In this document: positions 34,271 to 43,325 of the stretch, piece after piece | Position numbering within the stretch: the first letter of the stretch is position 1 | How the letters are laid out: every line of letters starts with the position of its first letter | DNA from: Acidobacteriota bacterium | Lineage (GTDB): Bacteria > Acidobacteriota > Terriglobia > Bryobacterales > Bryobacteraceae | Direction: 5' to 3' | DNA length: 64,000 bases | Assembly (NCBI GenBank): GCA_026394015.1 | Contig: JAPKZA010000277.1 | Coordinates: 1-64,000 of the forward strand | The notes under the pieces: model-generated | What the model was told of the DNA's origin: nothing | Seen by the model: only the letters and a program-made list of their open reading frames with translations | The model's database searches: none | Made by a program: the position numbers and the translations under genes

Positions 34271-35724
34271 TACGTTGCGACTCCCTTGTAAGTAAGAACT
34301 TCTGGCGCGGGCGCTCTTCGCAGCCACGCGCGGATCTGCATAACGGCCAGGTATAAATACACCGGCCCGAGAAAATAGAACAGGATTTGGGCGTATACGC
34401 TTAAGCTCCACACCGAGAGCATGGCCCCCCAAACGGCGAGATACTGCAGCACGAATGCCCCAAAAGTCGAGCCCACCACACTCGTCCACGATTCGAGCGT
34501 CGCCAGCAGAAAGGCCAGGCCCAGGAATCCCGCCACCACCCCGGCAATGTGAAAGTTCCCAAACAGCTCGGACGCAAACGGCGGAATCTGGTCGTCAATT
34601 CCCGACATTCCATAGATCGCCTTGTTGTAGACAATCGGTCCACCATCTTCGCGAAACGCCTTTCCAAGAATCGGGATCGGGCTCATCAGGGAGGACACGA
34701 GCGTCACCCCGCCAAACAGCCGGTCGCCCCAGTCGAGGCTCTCGTAAAACACTCCCGTCAGCTGCGGACCGCCGCAATAAACCACGACATTTTCCGCCAG
34801 ATCGGTCATAAAGTCCTCGGACTCCCGCGTCGCCGTCGGCGCAACTTTCGCCAGTTGCGAGTTACTGCGAAACGAAGCCACAGCCAACAACATCGGCACG
34901 CAAGCGGCGACCGCGGCGAACGTCAACACGAGTGGGATCCGGCGAATTCGCGTGCTGTAGACGGCTACCAGCGACAGCACCGGGAACACGAACGCACCAC
35001 GGTTGAAGCTAAATGTCATGTTCGCGATCGTGATCCCAATCGCCGCCGCGACCCCCACCAGCGCCGGGCGCCAACGGTTACCCGACTCGCGACTCTCGTC
35101 CGCCACCCCGGCCCACCAAGTCACGAGCGCAAACGCCAGGAAAGGCCGGAGAACGGTCCCTAAAAAGTCGCCGACACTCGCGCTCCCCTGCTGGTCAACC
35201 ACCGCGGCGGGGTCAGAGAAGTACTCAAGAAAGCGGCCGACGCTGCCAAAGGTCAGAAACAAACCAACCAGCCCGAGCAGCGCGAAGGCAACGACGAATC
35301 CACGGCCCGGCGTCCCGCTCAGGGGCGGCAACAAGGAGTATCGCCCCGGATTCACCGGTCGCTCGGAAAAAAACTGAAGTCCGATGCAAAACCCAACAAA
35401 GGCTACCGTGTCGATCAGGATGGCCTTCTCCATCGAGCCGAGCGATGGCGTAAGCGCCGATATCTTGTTCTGGTAGCCGAAGTTCATCAGACAGATCGGC
35501 ACCGCGATGAGCTTCAAGTGCAGGAGCGCCAAAGCTACGTTCACCGGCGAAAAATAGGCCTCGGTGCGGAACCGCGCCTGCGGCAACAACCACGGCACCA
35601 GCGCGCAGACACTCGCCGACAGGAGTACCGACAGCAGTCTTTGTTCGGGTTGGCTCCAGAGCAGTCCGGCCAGCGCCAACAACGGCAACGAAGCAAGCCA
35701 CACGGGATGCAGTCGTCCGGTCAT
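34270..35724 (-). CDS. Putative O-antigen/exopolysaccharide polymerase (Wzy-like membrane protein)
   Basis: A 484-residue protein with about 10-12 hydrophobic helices and a large soluble loop between about residues 320 and 400 (FMTDLAENVVVYCGGPQLTG and on), as in oligosaccharide repeat-unit polymerases. Wzy proteins share topology rather than sequence, so the call rests on topology and on position between a glycosyltransferase and the Wzx-like flippase. ATG 35724 overlaps the flippase stop by 4 bases. A ligase or another membrane role is possible. Confidence 0.75.
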   Translation of the reverse strand: MTGRLHPVWLASLPLLALAGLLWSQPEQRLLSVLLSASVCALVPWLLPQARFRTEAYFSPVNVALALLHLKLIAVPICLMNFGYQNKISALTPSLGSMEKAILIDTVAFVGFCIGLQFFSERPVNPGRYSLLPPLSGTPGRGFVVAFALLGLVGLFLTFGSVGRFLEYFSDPAAVVDQQGSASVGDFLGTVLRPFLAFALVTWWAGVADESRESGNRWRPALVGVAAAIGITIANMTFSFNRGAFVFPVLSLVAVYSTRIRRIPLVLTFAAVAACVPMLLAVASFRSNSQLAKVAPTATRESEDFMTDLAENVVVYCGGPQLTGVFYESLDWGDRLFGGVTLVSSLMSPIPILGKAFREDGGPIVYNKAIYGMSGIDDQIPPFASELFGNFHIAGVVAGFLGLAFLLATLESWTSVVGSTFGAFVLQYLAVWGAMLSVWSLSVYAQILFYFLGPVYLYLAVMQIRAWLRRAPAPEVLTYKGVAT

Positions 35725-37073
35725 CCTTCCGCCTCCCCTTTGAAGTTGCTGTGGCTCTCCCGCAGCAGCACCCAGAGAACGATGGAAGCGATCGTGTACG
35801 AGAACAGGAATGCCCCCGCCAGGCCCATCGCGCTCCAGCGCGGAACGGCAAACCAAGCGGCCGCCAGGAACGTGGCCGCCAGAAGAACATCGACACTCGT
35901 CCGGGCCCACGCCCGTCCGTTACTGAGCAAGGCCGCGCCCAACTGCGTATTCAACACAGTCGGCACCGCCGAAATCGCCAGCAGCGCCAGCACCGGCCAG
36001 CCCTGCGTAAACCCTTCCCCAAACAACCCCATCAAGCGCGGAGAAACCAGCGCGCAAATCACAACCGCCGGAACCGTCGCCAACAGGCTGAAACCCAGAT
36101 TCCATTGAAAAGCGCTGCGGTAAGCCCCATGGTTTTGCTCGGCGCGAAAGCGCGACAAGGCCGGCATCGCAATCCGCGAAACCGCCAACGGAATGAAAAT
36201 CAAAACGTAGCGGAACCGATCCGCCGCTGAGAATAGCGCCATCTCGGCAAATCCGTTCGCCTGGTGTACTAACATCACCGTGCTCAACCAACCCACCGGA
36301 GCCACGATGATCCCCGAGACATACGCGGGCAAGCTAAACGACCACAGGATGCCCTTTTCCGAAGCACATCCGGCGAGTGTCATCCGGATCCCCCGCCCCT
36401 TCCACTCGGCCTGCAAAACCCAAGCGTTCAGCACACAGGAGATCGCCAGCGACGCCGTGAGCCCCGCGATCGCTCCAGACGTGCCGTATTGGTAAGCCAG
36501 CAGCACCGTCAACGGAATCGAAACCAATCCGCCCCACGCGCTCAACTTCGCCATCCGAGAGTACGCTTCCAGGCCCGTCAGCGCCCCGCTCTGCACCGCT
36601 TCAATCACGCCCAAAAACAACAGCCCCGACGACTCGACCAGCTGCTTTCTCAATTCTGGATTCGCGAATCCGCTCGCGGCCATCATCGGTGCCAGCGCAA
36701 TCAAGGCAACCGTCATCAGCAGCCCCGCCACCGCACCCGCACACAGCGAAAGAGCGATGATCCGACCCGCCCGCTCCGGGCTTCGATCCCGATATTCCGC
36801 CACAAATTTCGTCGTCGTCAGCGCCAGCCCCAGGCTCGCGAGCGGCGCAAACATACCAACGGTGCTCTGGATCACCGCGACCTGCCCAAACTCCACCTGG
36901 CCCAAAACCCGCGCGCAAATTGCCAGCGCCGCCAAGTTCGATCCGCGAGCCACCACCGCCGCCAGAAACGACCAGCCAGCCACGGTTGCCATGCCCCGTT
37001 GCTCGCCCCAAATCCGGCGTAACATCGGCGCGAGTGCCGTCAAGCTGCGTTCTCTCTGTTCCAATTGTTCCAT
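35721..37073 (-). CDS. Wzx-like polysaccharide flippase (MOP superfamily)
   Basis: A 450-residue integral membrane protein with about 12-14 helices. It starts with a soluble tail and then AGWSFLAAVVARGSNLAALA, and carries LGQVEFGQVAVIQSTVGMFA, a typical Wzx helix 1-2 region. It should flip undecaprenyl-PP-linked repeat units to the periplasm for the Wzy-like protein encoded next. It is probably the first gene of the 14-kb minus-strand operon ending at 23434. The 156 bases upstream hold no clear terminator, so read-through from the hydrolase gene is possible only if that gene shares the unit. Confidence 0.88.
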   Translation of the reverse strand: MEQLEQRERSLTALAPMLRRIWGEQRGMATVAGWSFLAAVVARGSNLAALAICARVLGQVEFGQVAVIQSTVGMFAPLASLGLALTTTKFVAEYRDRSPERAGRIIALSLCAGAVAGLLMTVALIALAPMMAASGFANPELRKQLVESSGLLFLGVIEAVQSGALTGLEAYSRMAKLSAWGGLVSIPLTVLLAYQYGTSGAIAGLTASLAISCVLNAWVLQAEWKGRGIRMTLAGCASEKGILWSFSLPAYVSGIIVAPVGWLSTVMLVHQANGFAEMALFSAADRFRYVLIFIPLAVSRIAMPALSRFRAEQNHGAYRSAFQWNLGFSLLATVPAVVICALVSPRLMGLFGEGFTQGWPVLALLAISAVPTVLNTQLGAALLSNGRAWARTSVDVLLAATFLAAAWFAVPRWSAMGLAGAFLFSYTIASIVLWVLLRESHSNFKGEAEG

Positions 37074-37229
37074 TTGGAGATAGGCTCCCGCCCCTTCAGT
37101 TCAGGGACGGACCAAGCAAAATCTAAAGGTGTAAGAGTAGTTTTGCGTTCGAGACGAGTTCCATCAATGGCCCAAATCACCCAAAACAGTTAGAACTCGT
37201 GTACCCCGAACGTACCAGGACCCTAGGCC
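37074..37229. other. Intergenic region upstream of the exopolysaccharide operon
   Basis: 156 bases between the Wzx-like gene and the secreted hydrolase gene, both on the minus strand. It is less G+C-rich than the genes. I see no hairpin followed by a T run on the minus strand and no confident -10/-35 pair. Confidence 0.5.
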
Positions 37230-39209
37230 CTACCGGTCGGCAGGGCCAACCTCTACGGCGTAAACTCGTACGTCGTAGGCGGGCACCTGGCCCATCACCG
37301 TCACCCGGCTCCGCACCCGTGACCAACGCGCGTCCACGTCGGCGGTGTACTCCCGCACCGCCCGCACATCCCCCACCACCGGCACCACCACCGTCCCCGC
37401 CCACTCGCTGCCCGAGTTGTTCACCACCGTCACGATCACTCGCCCCGGCGCTTCGTTCACGATGTATTCCACCGGAGCCCCCGTCACCGTCGCCACCGTG
37501 TTCTGCCCCGCCAGCCAATCGAACAGCAAAGTGCCGATCGTTAGGATCTGATCGCCGGTCGCCCCCTGCAGGTAGTGACCCGCCGAAAGAATCACCTGCC
37601 CCTTCCCCACCGCATTCGAAGTCAGGAGTGGCTGAGCGCCCTCCGCCGTCCCGAAAACGGTCGCCGTCGTCACCGTCACCGGGCTGAACCAGAATGGCGC
37701 CTCCCGATACGAACTGCCATCGAGCAACCAGCGGGAGGACGTTCCCGTTCTCCGGGTGTTCTCCACCCGCGCCCCCAGAAACTTCTCGTCGAACGCGACC
37801 GTCTGCGGCGCCGTCAACACCAGCGTTCCCCCCTCCTGCACCCACGCCGTTAAAACGCCCCGCAGCCGACCGTCGATCGGCGCGTCGCCCAGCAGAACGA
37901 TCACCTTATACTGCCGCAAAGCCTCCAGCGACGCCCGGTCGGTCAGCACGTCAAGACTATGCCCATAGCGAGTTACGCTCATCGGCTCGTACGGTCGCGG
38001 GTCGCCTCCCCCTGCCAAATAGGCCTGAAATCCCTTGGCGTCCGGCTTTCCGGTCGAGTCGTTGAACGGAGCCCCCGGCGTCTGCCCATGCAGCCAGTGG
38101 TTCGCATAAGCCAGCCGCAGAAAACTGTTGATCATGCGGTCCCCGTCGGTATACGGGATGTCCTGATACCACACGGCATCGGCCTGATTGAAATACCAAT
38201 GCTTGGTGTCAAAACCGGAGTGATGGTCCAGCAGCAGCGCCGTCGTCACCACCGGCCGTCCTACATCCGTATGTCGATTCAGGGCGAAGTCAGCGAACTC
38301 CTGATTCATCCGACCGAACGGGTCCAGGTTCGCGCCACTCCCGTAATAACCGGTGGCCTGATTTCGCAGCACGTGCGCGCCCGCCATGTACGCAATGTAA
38401 TAGTGCCGTTTGAGATAGCTGGGCGACCATCCGCCCAGTAAATTCTCCCGGCTGTCGAACTTTGTCGCCATGCCGTTCGACGTCCGATAGGTGGCCACGT
38501 CAATGCCCCACTGCCGGTCGTACTGCCGCCCCGCTCCGCGAACGAAGGGTATCCCCGTCGAGATGTCGCCCAGTTCGTCGATGCCTCGTTCCAGCAAGCA
38601 GACGTCCGCCCCCATCTCATACGAGTAAAAGGTGTTCGACGGGTGGTCCGTAATCGCCGTCATCCAATACTTCCTCGCCGCCACGGGCTGTTCCAGGAAC
38701 GAGAACAGCGACGGATAAGCGGAATAGTAGTACTCCAAAAACCGCCCGTAAGCCTGGGTCTTGGTTAACCCCCGGTACCGCGGCCGTCCGTCCGGCACCC
38801 AATTGCCGCCGGACTGGTCCCACTCCGGCATCACGTTCCACATCAACCTTGCAATGACGCCCGTCCCTGCCAAATCTTCCACTGCCTTTTGCCGGGTGTT
38901 GAAAACAAATGGGGTTAGGTCCGCCCTCGACTGAATCGGCAGGTCTACCATCAAGTTGATGCCCCGGCTCGTCACAAAATCAACCAGCCCGGAATTCAGC
39001 GGCGGCTGCAGACTGACGCCGTTAGCCATCCGATTCCGGAAGTTGGCCGAAGCCTCCGGATTCAGAAACGCTTCCGGCCCGTAGAACTCATGGTAAAACT
39101 CGAAAGTTCGATCCCGAAACGAGCCGCCGGATGGAAGCCGGTTCTGCCCCCAACCGAGCAAGGCCATCGCCAGTCCAAGCGAAATCGCTGTTTTGACCGC
39201 AGCATACAT
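37230..39209 (-). CDS. Secreted hydrolase-like protein with a glutamine-amidotransferase-like domain
   Basis: A 659-residue exported protein. A signal peptide (AISLGLAMALLGWGQ) is followed by a large N-terminal region with barrel-like segments (RGINLMVDLPIQ, GVIARLMWNVMPEWDQSGG). A Rossmann-like module near residues 425-480 (YKVIVLLGDAPIDGRLRGVL, WVQEGGTLVLTAPQ) resembles the trimerisation/ThuA-like domain of beta-galactosidase-type glycoside hydrolases. A beta-sandwich tail follows. Its place at the head of the exopolysaccharide locus suggests trimming or release of the polymer. The catalytic residues could not be assigned; the family is not certain. Confidence 0.6.
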   Translation of the reverse strand: MYAAVKTAISLGLAMALLGWGQNRLPSGGSFRDRTFEFYHEFYGPEAFLNPEASANFRNRMANGVSLQPPLNSGLVDFVTSRGINLMVDLPIQSRADLTPFVFNTRQKAVEDLAGTGVIARLMWNVMPEWDQSGGNWVPDGRPRYRGLTKTQAYGRFLEYYYSAYPSLFSFLEQPVAARKYWMTAITDHPSNTFYSYEMGADVCLLERGIDELGDISTGIPFVRGAGRQYDRQWGIDVATYRTSNGMATKFDSRENLLGGWSPSYLKRHYYIAYMAGAHVLRNQATGYYGSGANLDPFGRMNQEFADFALNRHTDVGRPVVTTALLLDHHSGFDTKHWYFNQADAVWYQDIPYTDGDRMINSFLRLAYANHWLHGQTPGAPFNDSTGKPDAKGFQAYLAGGGDPRPYEPMSVTRYGHSLDVLTDRASLEALRQYKVIVLLGDAPIDGRLRGVLTAWVQEGGTLVLTAPQTVAFDEKFLGARVENTRRTGTSSRWLLDGSSYREAPFWFSPVTVTTATVFGTAEGAQPLLTSNAVGKGQVILSAGHYLQGATGDQILTIGTLLFDWLAGQNTVATVTGAPVEYIVNEAPGRVIVTVVNNSGSEWAGTVVVPVVGDVRAVREYTADVDARWSRVRSRVTVMGQVPAYDVRVYAVEVGPADR

Positions 39210-39444
39210 AATGCAAACCTTCGGCTCGGTCGGATTTCGCGAGGGTCGACCTAACTGAGCCGATCATAAAGGTCGCCGCGTTCTATTGCAATAGGATTTG
39301 CCACGGATTAGTACCAGGGAAGCTCCGAACCACCCGCCAAAATTGCTGACAAACCGCCTGCCGTCTTGATAGGGTGGAGTCAGGTCGGAAATCACCAGGA
39401 AAACTTTTGTTTACAAGCAACTCTTTTACATTGTGTCGCTTAGC
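39210..39444. promoter_or_regulatory. Divergent intergenic region with a 12-bp palindrome
   Basis: 235 bases between the secreted hydrolase gene (minus) and apbE (plus). CTATTGCAATAG at 39283-39294 is a perfect 12-bp palindrome about 75 bases upstream of the hydrolase start, a possible operator. On the plus side, TTTACA at 39411-39416 and TACATT at 39427-39432 lie upstream of apbE but are too close to form a standard -35/-10 pair. No terminator or RNA gene is seen. Confidence 0.35.
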
Positions 39445-40458
39445 ATGAATCAGGGAAGCGCCCCCAAAATTTTCGGTTGCTTTTGGTACGCTGTGATACC
39501 TTTATTGATAGCTCCAGCGTTGGCCCTCGCGGCGGATCCAATTCGCTACGAATCCAGCGTGGATGCGATGGGCTCGACGTTTTCCATTGCTGCCTACGGT
39601 CCGGATCGCGAGTCAATCGCCGCCACCGTGGAGCAGGCCCTGGAAGAGGCCCGGCGGTTGGATCTCATGCTCTCGAACTATCGGCCAGAGAGCGAGTGGA
39701 GCCAAGTAAATCGTTTCGCCGGTCAACGTGAGGTCACCGTCAGCCAGGAGTTGTTCGACCTGCTTGCCGCCTGCTACGCCTACAGCCAGAAAAGTAACGG
39801 ATCCTTCGACATCACGGTCGGCCCCCTCATGAAAGTTTGGGGCTTCTATAAAGGAAGCGGCCAAATGCCGCATCGGTCGGAAGTCCGGGTCGCTCTGGCG
39901 CGGATTGGATATCAGAACTTGATCTTGAACCCGACCACCCGCACAGTTCGTTTTGCCAAAAATGGCCTCGAAATCGATCCCGGCGGGATCGGGAAAGGCT
40001 ATGCCGTCGATCGGATGGCCGAAATCCTGCGCCGGGGCGGCATCAAATCCGCACTCATCAACGCCGGCGGATCCTCCCTGTTCGCCATCGGCACCCCCCC
40101 CGGAGAATCCGGCTGGGAAGTCAAAATCCGGGATCCGCGCGACAGCCGGAAAACCGTGCACGAGCTGCGATTGAAAGATCAAAGCATGTCCACCTCGGGC
40201 AGCTACGAAAAGTTCTTTACCGTGCGAGGTCGTACCTACTCGCACATTATGGACCCGCGGACCGGCGATCCGGCCCAGGGTATGTTTTCTGTTTCGGTGA
40301 TCGCCCCGCGCTGTATCGACAGCGAGGCTTGGACGAAACCGGTCTATATCAATGGCCGCTCTTGGGCGGCCCAAAACATTCCAAAGGGATTTCGCGCCTA
40401 TCTTTGCGAAGGGCGTTCGGAATCCCCGGGGGAGGCCAAATGCGCGTGGCTCCAATGA
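39445..40458 (+). CDS. apbE: FAD:protein FMN transferase ApbE
   Basis: A 337-residue exported flavinyltransferase that links FMN to a Thr in target proteins such as NqrB/NqrC- or RnfG-like subunits. A hydrophobic N-terminus (WYAVIPLLIAPALALA) looks like a Sec signal. The family signatures are SYEKFFTVRGRTYSHIMDP with the Mg-binding His/Asp region, TGDPAQ, and GIGKGYAVDRM. ATG 39445 is chosen; GTG 39433 is possible but sits directly on an AT-rich box. The hemE start overlaps its stop by 4 bases. No flavinylated target is seen in the window. Confidence 0.93.
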   Translation: MNQGSAPKIFGCFWYAVIPLLIAPALALAADPIRYESSVDAMGSTFSIAAYGPDRESIAATVEQALEEARRLDLMLSNYRPESEWSQVNRFAGQREVTVSQELFDLLAACYAYSQKSNGSFDITVGPLMKVWGFYKGSGQMPHRSEVRVALARIGYQNLILNPTTRTVRFAKNGLEIDPGGIGKGYAVDRMAEILRRGGIKSALINAGGSSLFAIGTPPGESGWEVKIRDPRDSRKTVHELRLKDQSMSTSGSYEKFFTVRGRTYSHIMDPRTGDPAQGMFSVSVIAPRCIDSEAWTKPVYINGRSWAAQNIPKGFRAYLCEGRSESPGEAKCAWLQ

Positions 40459-41477
40459 GCAGCCGTTTCCTCGATGCATGCCGTCGCCGGCCCACGGACG
40501 TACGTCCCGTGTGGTTTATGCGACAGGCTGGTCGTTATATGAAGCAGTACCGGGACATCCGGGCTAAGCACACCATTCTCGAGATGTGTAAGCGGCCAGA
40601 TCTCGCCGCTGAAATCACTCTCCAGCCCATCGAAGTCCTCGACGTCGATGCCGCCATCATCTTTGCGGACCTCCTCCTGCCCGTCGAACCCATGGGTTTG
40701 AAGCTCGACTACCGCACCGGAGAAGGCCCCCACATCGATAATCCCATCCGGACTTCGGCCGATGTCGATTCCCTCTCGATCTCCAATACCGACGACCTCG
40801 GCTATGTCGGCGAGTCCATTCAGATGGTCCACAAAGCGCTCGCCAACAAGATTCCGATCATCGGTTTCGTCGGCGCGCCCTTCACCCTCGCCAGCTACAT
40901 GATCGAAGGCGGCCCCTCCAAAAGCTTCCTCCACACGAAGCGTCTCATGTACTCGGACGAGACCCTGTGGCGCCGCTTGATGGGCAAAATCGTCGACGTC
41001 CTCGGGCCGTTCGCCCTCATGCAGGTCGCCAACGGCGCCCGCGCTATTCAGGTCTTTGACTCCTGGGTCGGCGCTCTCTCGCCCGATGACTACGTCCGCT
41101 ACGTCGCCCCCTACTCCCGCGCCCTCATCGAGCGCATTCGTTCGAGCGGCGTACCCGTCATCCACTTCGGCACCGGCGCCAGCGGCTTCTTCAAAGAACT
41201 GCACGCCGCAGGCGGCGATGTCATGGGCGTCGATTGGCGCGTCAACATCGACCAAGCCTGGATGGACATCTCCTACCGCAGCGCCGTTCAGGGCAACCTG
41301 GACCCCGCCGCCCTCTTCGCCCCCCTGCCCGAGCTCAAAGCGAAAGTCCACGAACTGCTCAAACGCACCGGCACCCGGCCGGGCCATATCTTCAACCTCG
41401 GCCACGGCATCCTGCCCGAAACCCCGGTCGAAAACGTGAAAGCGGTGGTGCAGATTGTCCGCGACTTCCGACCCTAA
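40455..41477 (+). CDS. hemE: Uroporphyrinogen decarboxylase HemE
   Basis: A 340-residue enzyme that converts uroporphyrinogen III to coproporphyrinogen III in haem synthesis. The signature RPVWFMRQAGRYM is present near residue 16, with FADLLLPVEPMG, IGFVGAPFTLASYMIEGG and HFGTGASGFF. The length is standard. ATG 40455 overlaps the apbE stop (ATGA). It forms an operon with hemY; ferrochelatase is not in the window. Confidence 0.96.
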   Translation: MSSRFLDACRRRPTDVRPVWFMRQAGRYMKQYRDIRAKHTILEMCKRPDLAAEITLQPIEVLDVDAAIIFADLLLPVEPMGLKLDYRTGEGPHIDNPIRTSADVDSLSISNTDDLGYVGESIQMVHKALANKIPIIGFVGAPFTLASYMIEGGPSKSFLHTKRLMYSDETLWRRLMGKIVDVLGPFALMQVANGARAIQVFDSWVGALSPDDYVRYVAPYSRALIERIRSSGVPVIHFGTGASGFFKELHAAGGDVMGVDWRVNIDQAWMDISYRSAVQGNLDPAALFAPLPELKAKVHELLKRTGTRPGHIFNLGHGILPETPVENVKAVVQIVRDFRP

Positions 41478-42822
41478 CCAAACCGCGATCATCGGCGGCG
41501 GCATCACCGGATTAGCCGCCGCCTGGGAACTCGCCAAAGCCGGGCAACCGGCTGTGCTCATTGAAAAGGACTCCGCCCTCGGCGGAGTCATCCGCACGGA
41601 TCACCTCCACGGGTGCGTCATCGAAGCCGGCCCCGATTCCTTCCTCGCCGCCAAACCGGCCGCCCTCGAACTCATAAACGAGATGGGCCTCGCCGACCAG
41701 GTCATCGGCTCGAACGATCACCTCCGCGTCACCTACATTCTCAAAGGTGGCCGCCTCATCCCCATGCCCGACGGGCTCATGATGATGATCCCCACCAAGC
41801 TGCTCCCCGTCGCCATGAGCCCTCTGCTCGGCTGGGGAACCAAGCTCAAAATGGGCCTCGAGTATTTCTCCAAGTCCAACCCCGACGCCCCCGAACGCTC
41901 CGTCGCCCAACTCGTCCGCGAACACTACGGCCAGGAAGCCGTCGACTACCTCGCCGAACCCCTCCTCTCCGGCGTCTACGGCGGAGACCCCGAAACCCTC
42001 AGCGCCAACGCCGTCCTCGGCCAGTTCATCGAACTCGAAAAGACATACGGCTCGCTCACCAAAGGCACCCTCGCCATACGCGCCCAACGCAAAGGCCCCG
42101 CCGGGTCGCTCTTCAAAACCCTCAAAGGCGGCCTCGGCCAGCTCATCGACGCCCTCTCGCAACACCTCGAAGGCAAAGTCGAACGCGTCACCGGCACCGC
42201 CCAATCTCTCGCCAAAACCCCCACCGGCTGGCGCATCACCCTCGCCGACCACACCACCCTCGACGCGGCCAAAGTCCTCCTCGCCGCCCCCGCCGGACCC
42301 ACCTCCAAAATCCTCGCCGAACTCGACCCCGAACTCTCCGCCCAACTCGCGGCCATCCCCTACAACAGCTCGATGACCATCGCCCTGGGCTACGACCGGA
42401 AAACCCTCGGCCACCCCCTAAACGGCTTCGGCTTCCTCGTCCCCAAGGTCGAACGCCGCAAACTCGTCGCCTGCACCTGGGTCGGCACCAAGTTCAACCA
42501 CCGCGTCCCCGACGATAAAGCCATCCTTCGCTGCTTCCTCGGCGGCGCCCATCTCGACGAAGCCGACGACTCGCTCGTCGCCGCCGTCAAAGCCGAACTG
42601 GCCGACCTCATGGGCGTCACCGCCGAACCCGCCTTCGTCTCCATCCAACGCTGGCGCAACGCCATGGCGCAGTACACCCTCGGCCACCAACAGCGCGTCA
42701 AAACCATCCGCCAACTCGCCGCCCGCCACCCCGGCCTCGCCCTCGCCGGCAACGCCTACGAAGGAATTGGCATTCCGGACTGCATCCGCGGCGCCCGCGA
42801 AGCCGTCAAACAGCTACAATAG
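41455..42822 (+). CDS. hemY: Protoporphyrinogen/coproporphyrinogen oxidase HemY type
   Basis: A 455-residue FAD enzyme for the porphyrinogen-to-porphyrin oxidation step. The N-terminal dinucleotide fold is IIGGGITGLAAAWELAK with the following Glu in LIEKDSALGGVIRT. The C-terminal FAD motif is ALAGNAYEGIGIPDCI. The only start upstream of the FAD motif is TTG 41455, which overlaps hemE by 23 bases, so translation probably depends on hemE. Whether the substrate is proto- or coproporphyrinogen cannot be told here. Confidence 0.93.
   Translation: MSATSDPNQTAIIGGGITGLAAAWELAKAGQPAVLIEKDSALGGVIRTDHLHGCVIEAGPDSFLAAKPAALELINEMGLADQVIGSNDHLRVTYILKGGRLIPMPDGLMMMIPTKLLPVAMSPLLGWGTKLKMGLEYFSKSNPDAPERSVAQLVREHYGQEAVDYLAEPLLSGVYGGDPETLSANAVLGQFIELEKTYGSLTKGTLAIRAQRKGPAGSLFKTLKGGLGQLIDALSQHLEGKVERVTGTAQSLAKTPTGWRITLADHTTLDAAKVLLAAPAGPTSKILAELDPELSAQLAAIPYNSSMTIALGYDRKTLGHPLNGFGFLVPKVERRKLVACTWVGTKFNHRVPDDKAILRCFLGGAHLDEADDSLVAAVKAELADLMGVTAEPAFVSIQRWRNAMAQYTLGHQQRVKTIRQLAARHPGLALAGNAYEGIGIPDCIRGAREAVKQLQ
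42815..42820 (+). promoter_or_regulatory. TANNNT -10-like box (GC-TACAAT) before the first VWFA gene
   Basis: TACAAT ends 9 bases before ATG 42830, inside the end of hemY. The same GCTACAAT with the same 9-base gap stands before purQ. Confidence 0.4.
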
Positions 42823-43052
42823 CGCCCATATGCGCGGTCTCGGCCTCCTCCTCCTCCCCGCCCTCCTCCTCGCCCAAGACCCCTCCACCATCCGCGTCAA
42901 CGTCAACCTCATCCAGATCGACGCCACCGTCACCGACAAGAAGGGTCGCCACCTCCCCGGCCTCACCGCTGCCGATTTCGAAGTCTTCCAAAACGGCAAA
43001 CGCCAAAAGATCACGAGCGCTCTCTGGGTCCCCGGCCGACCGCCGATCCCTA

Positions 43053-43144
<92 letters not shown>

Positions 43145-43325
43145 CGAATTCGTCGCCTCCAGTCTCGAACCCGGCGACCTCGTCGCCATCTATAAAACCT
43201 CCGCCGGCCTCGGCATCCTCCAACAGTTCACGACCGACAAACGCCTCCTTCTTGCCAACATCGACCGCATCACCCTCCGAACCAACAACCCCACCGACCC
43301 CCTCGCCGCCCTCCAACCCAACGCC

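Noticed and set aside
39205-39442. Possible origin or integration site because of AT-rich sequence and a palindrome
   Set aside because: There are no DnaA-box cluster, tRNA, integrase or flanking repeats. It is an ordinary divergent promoter region.
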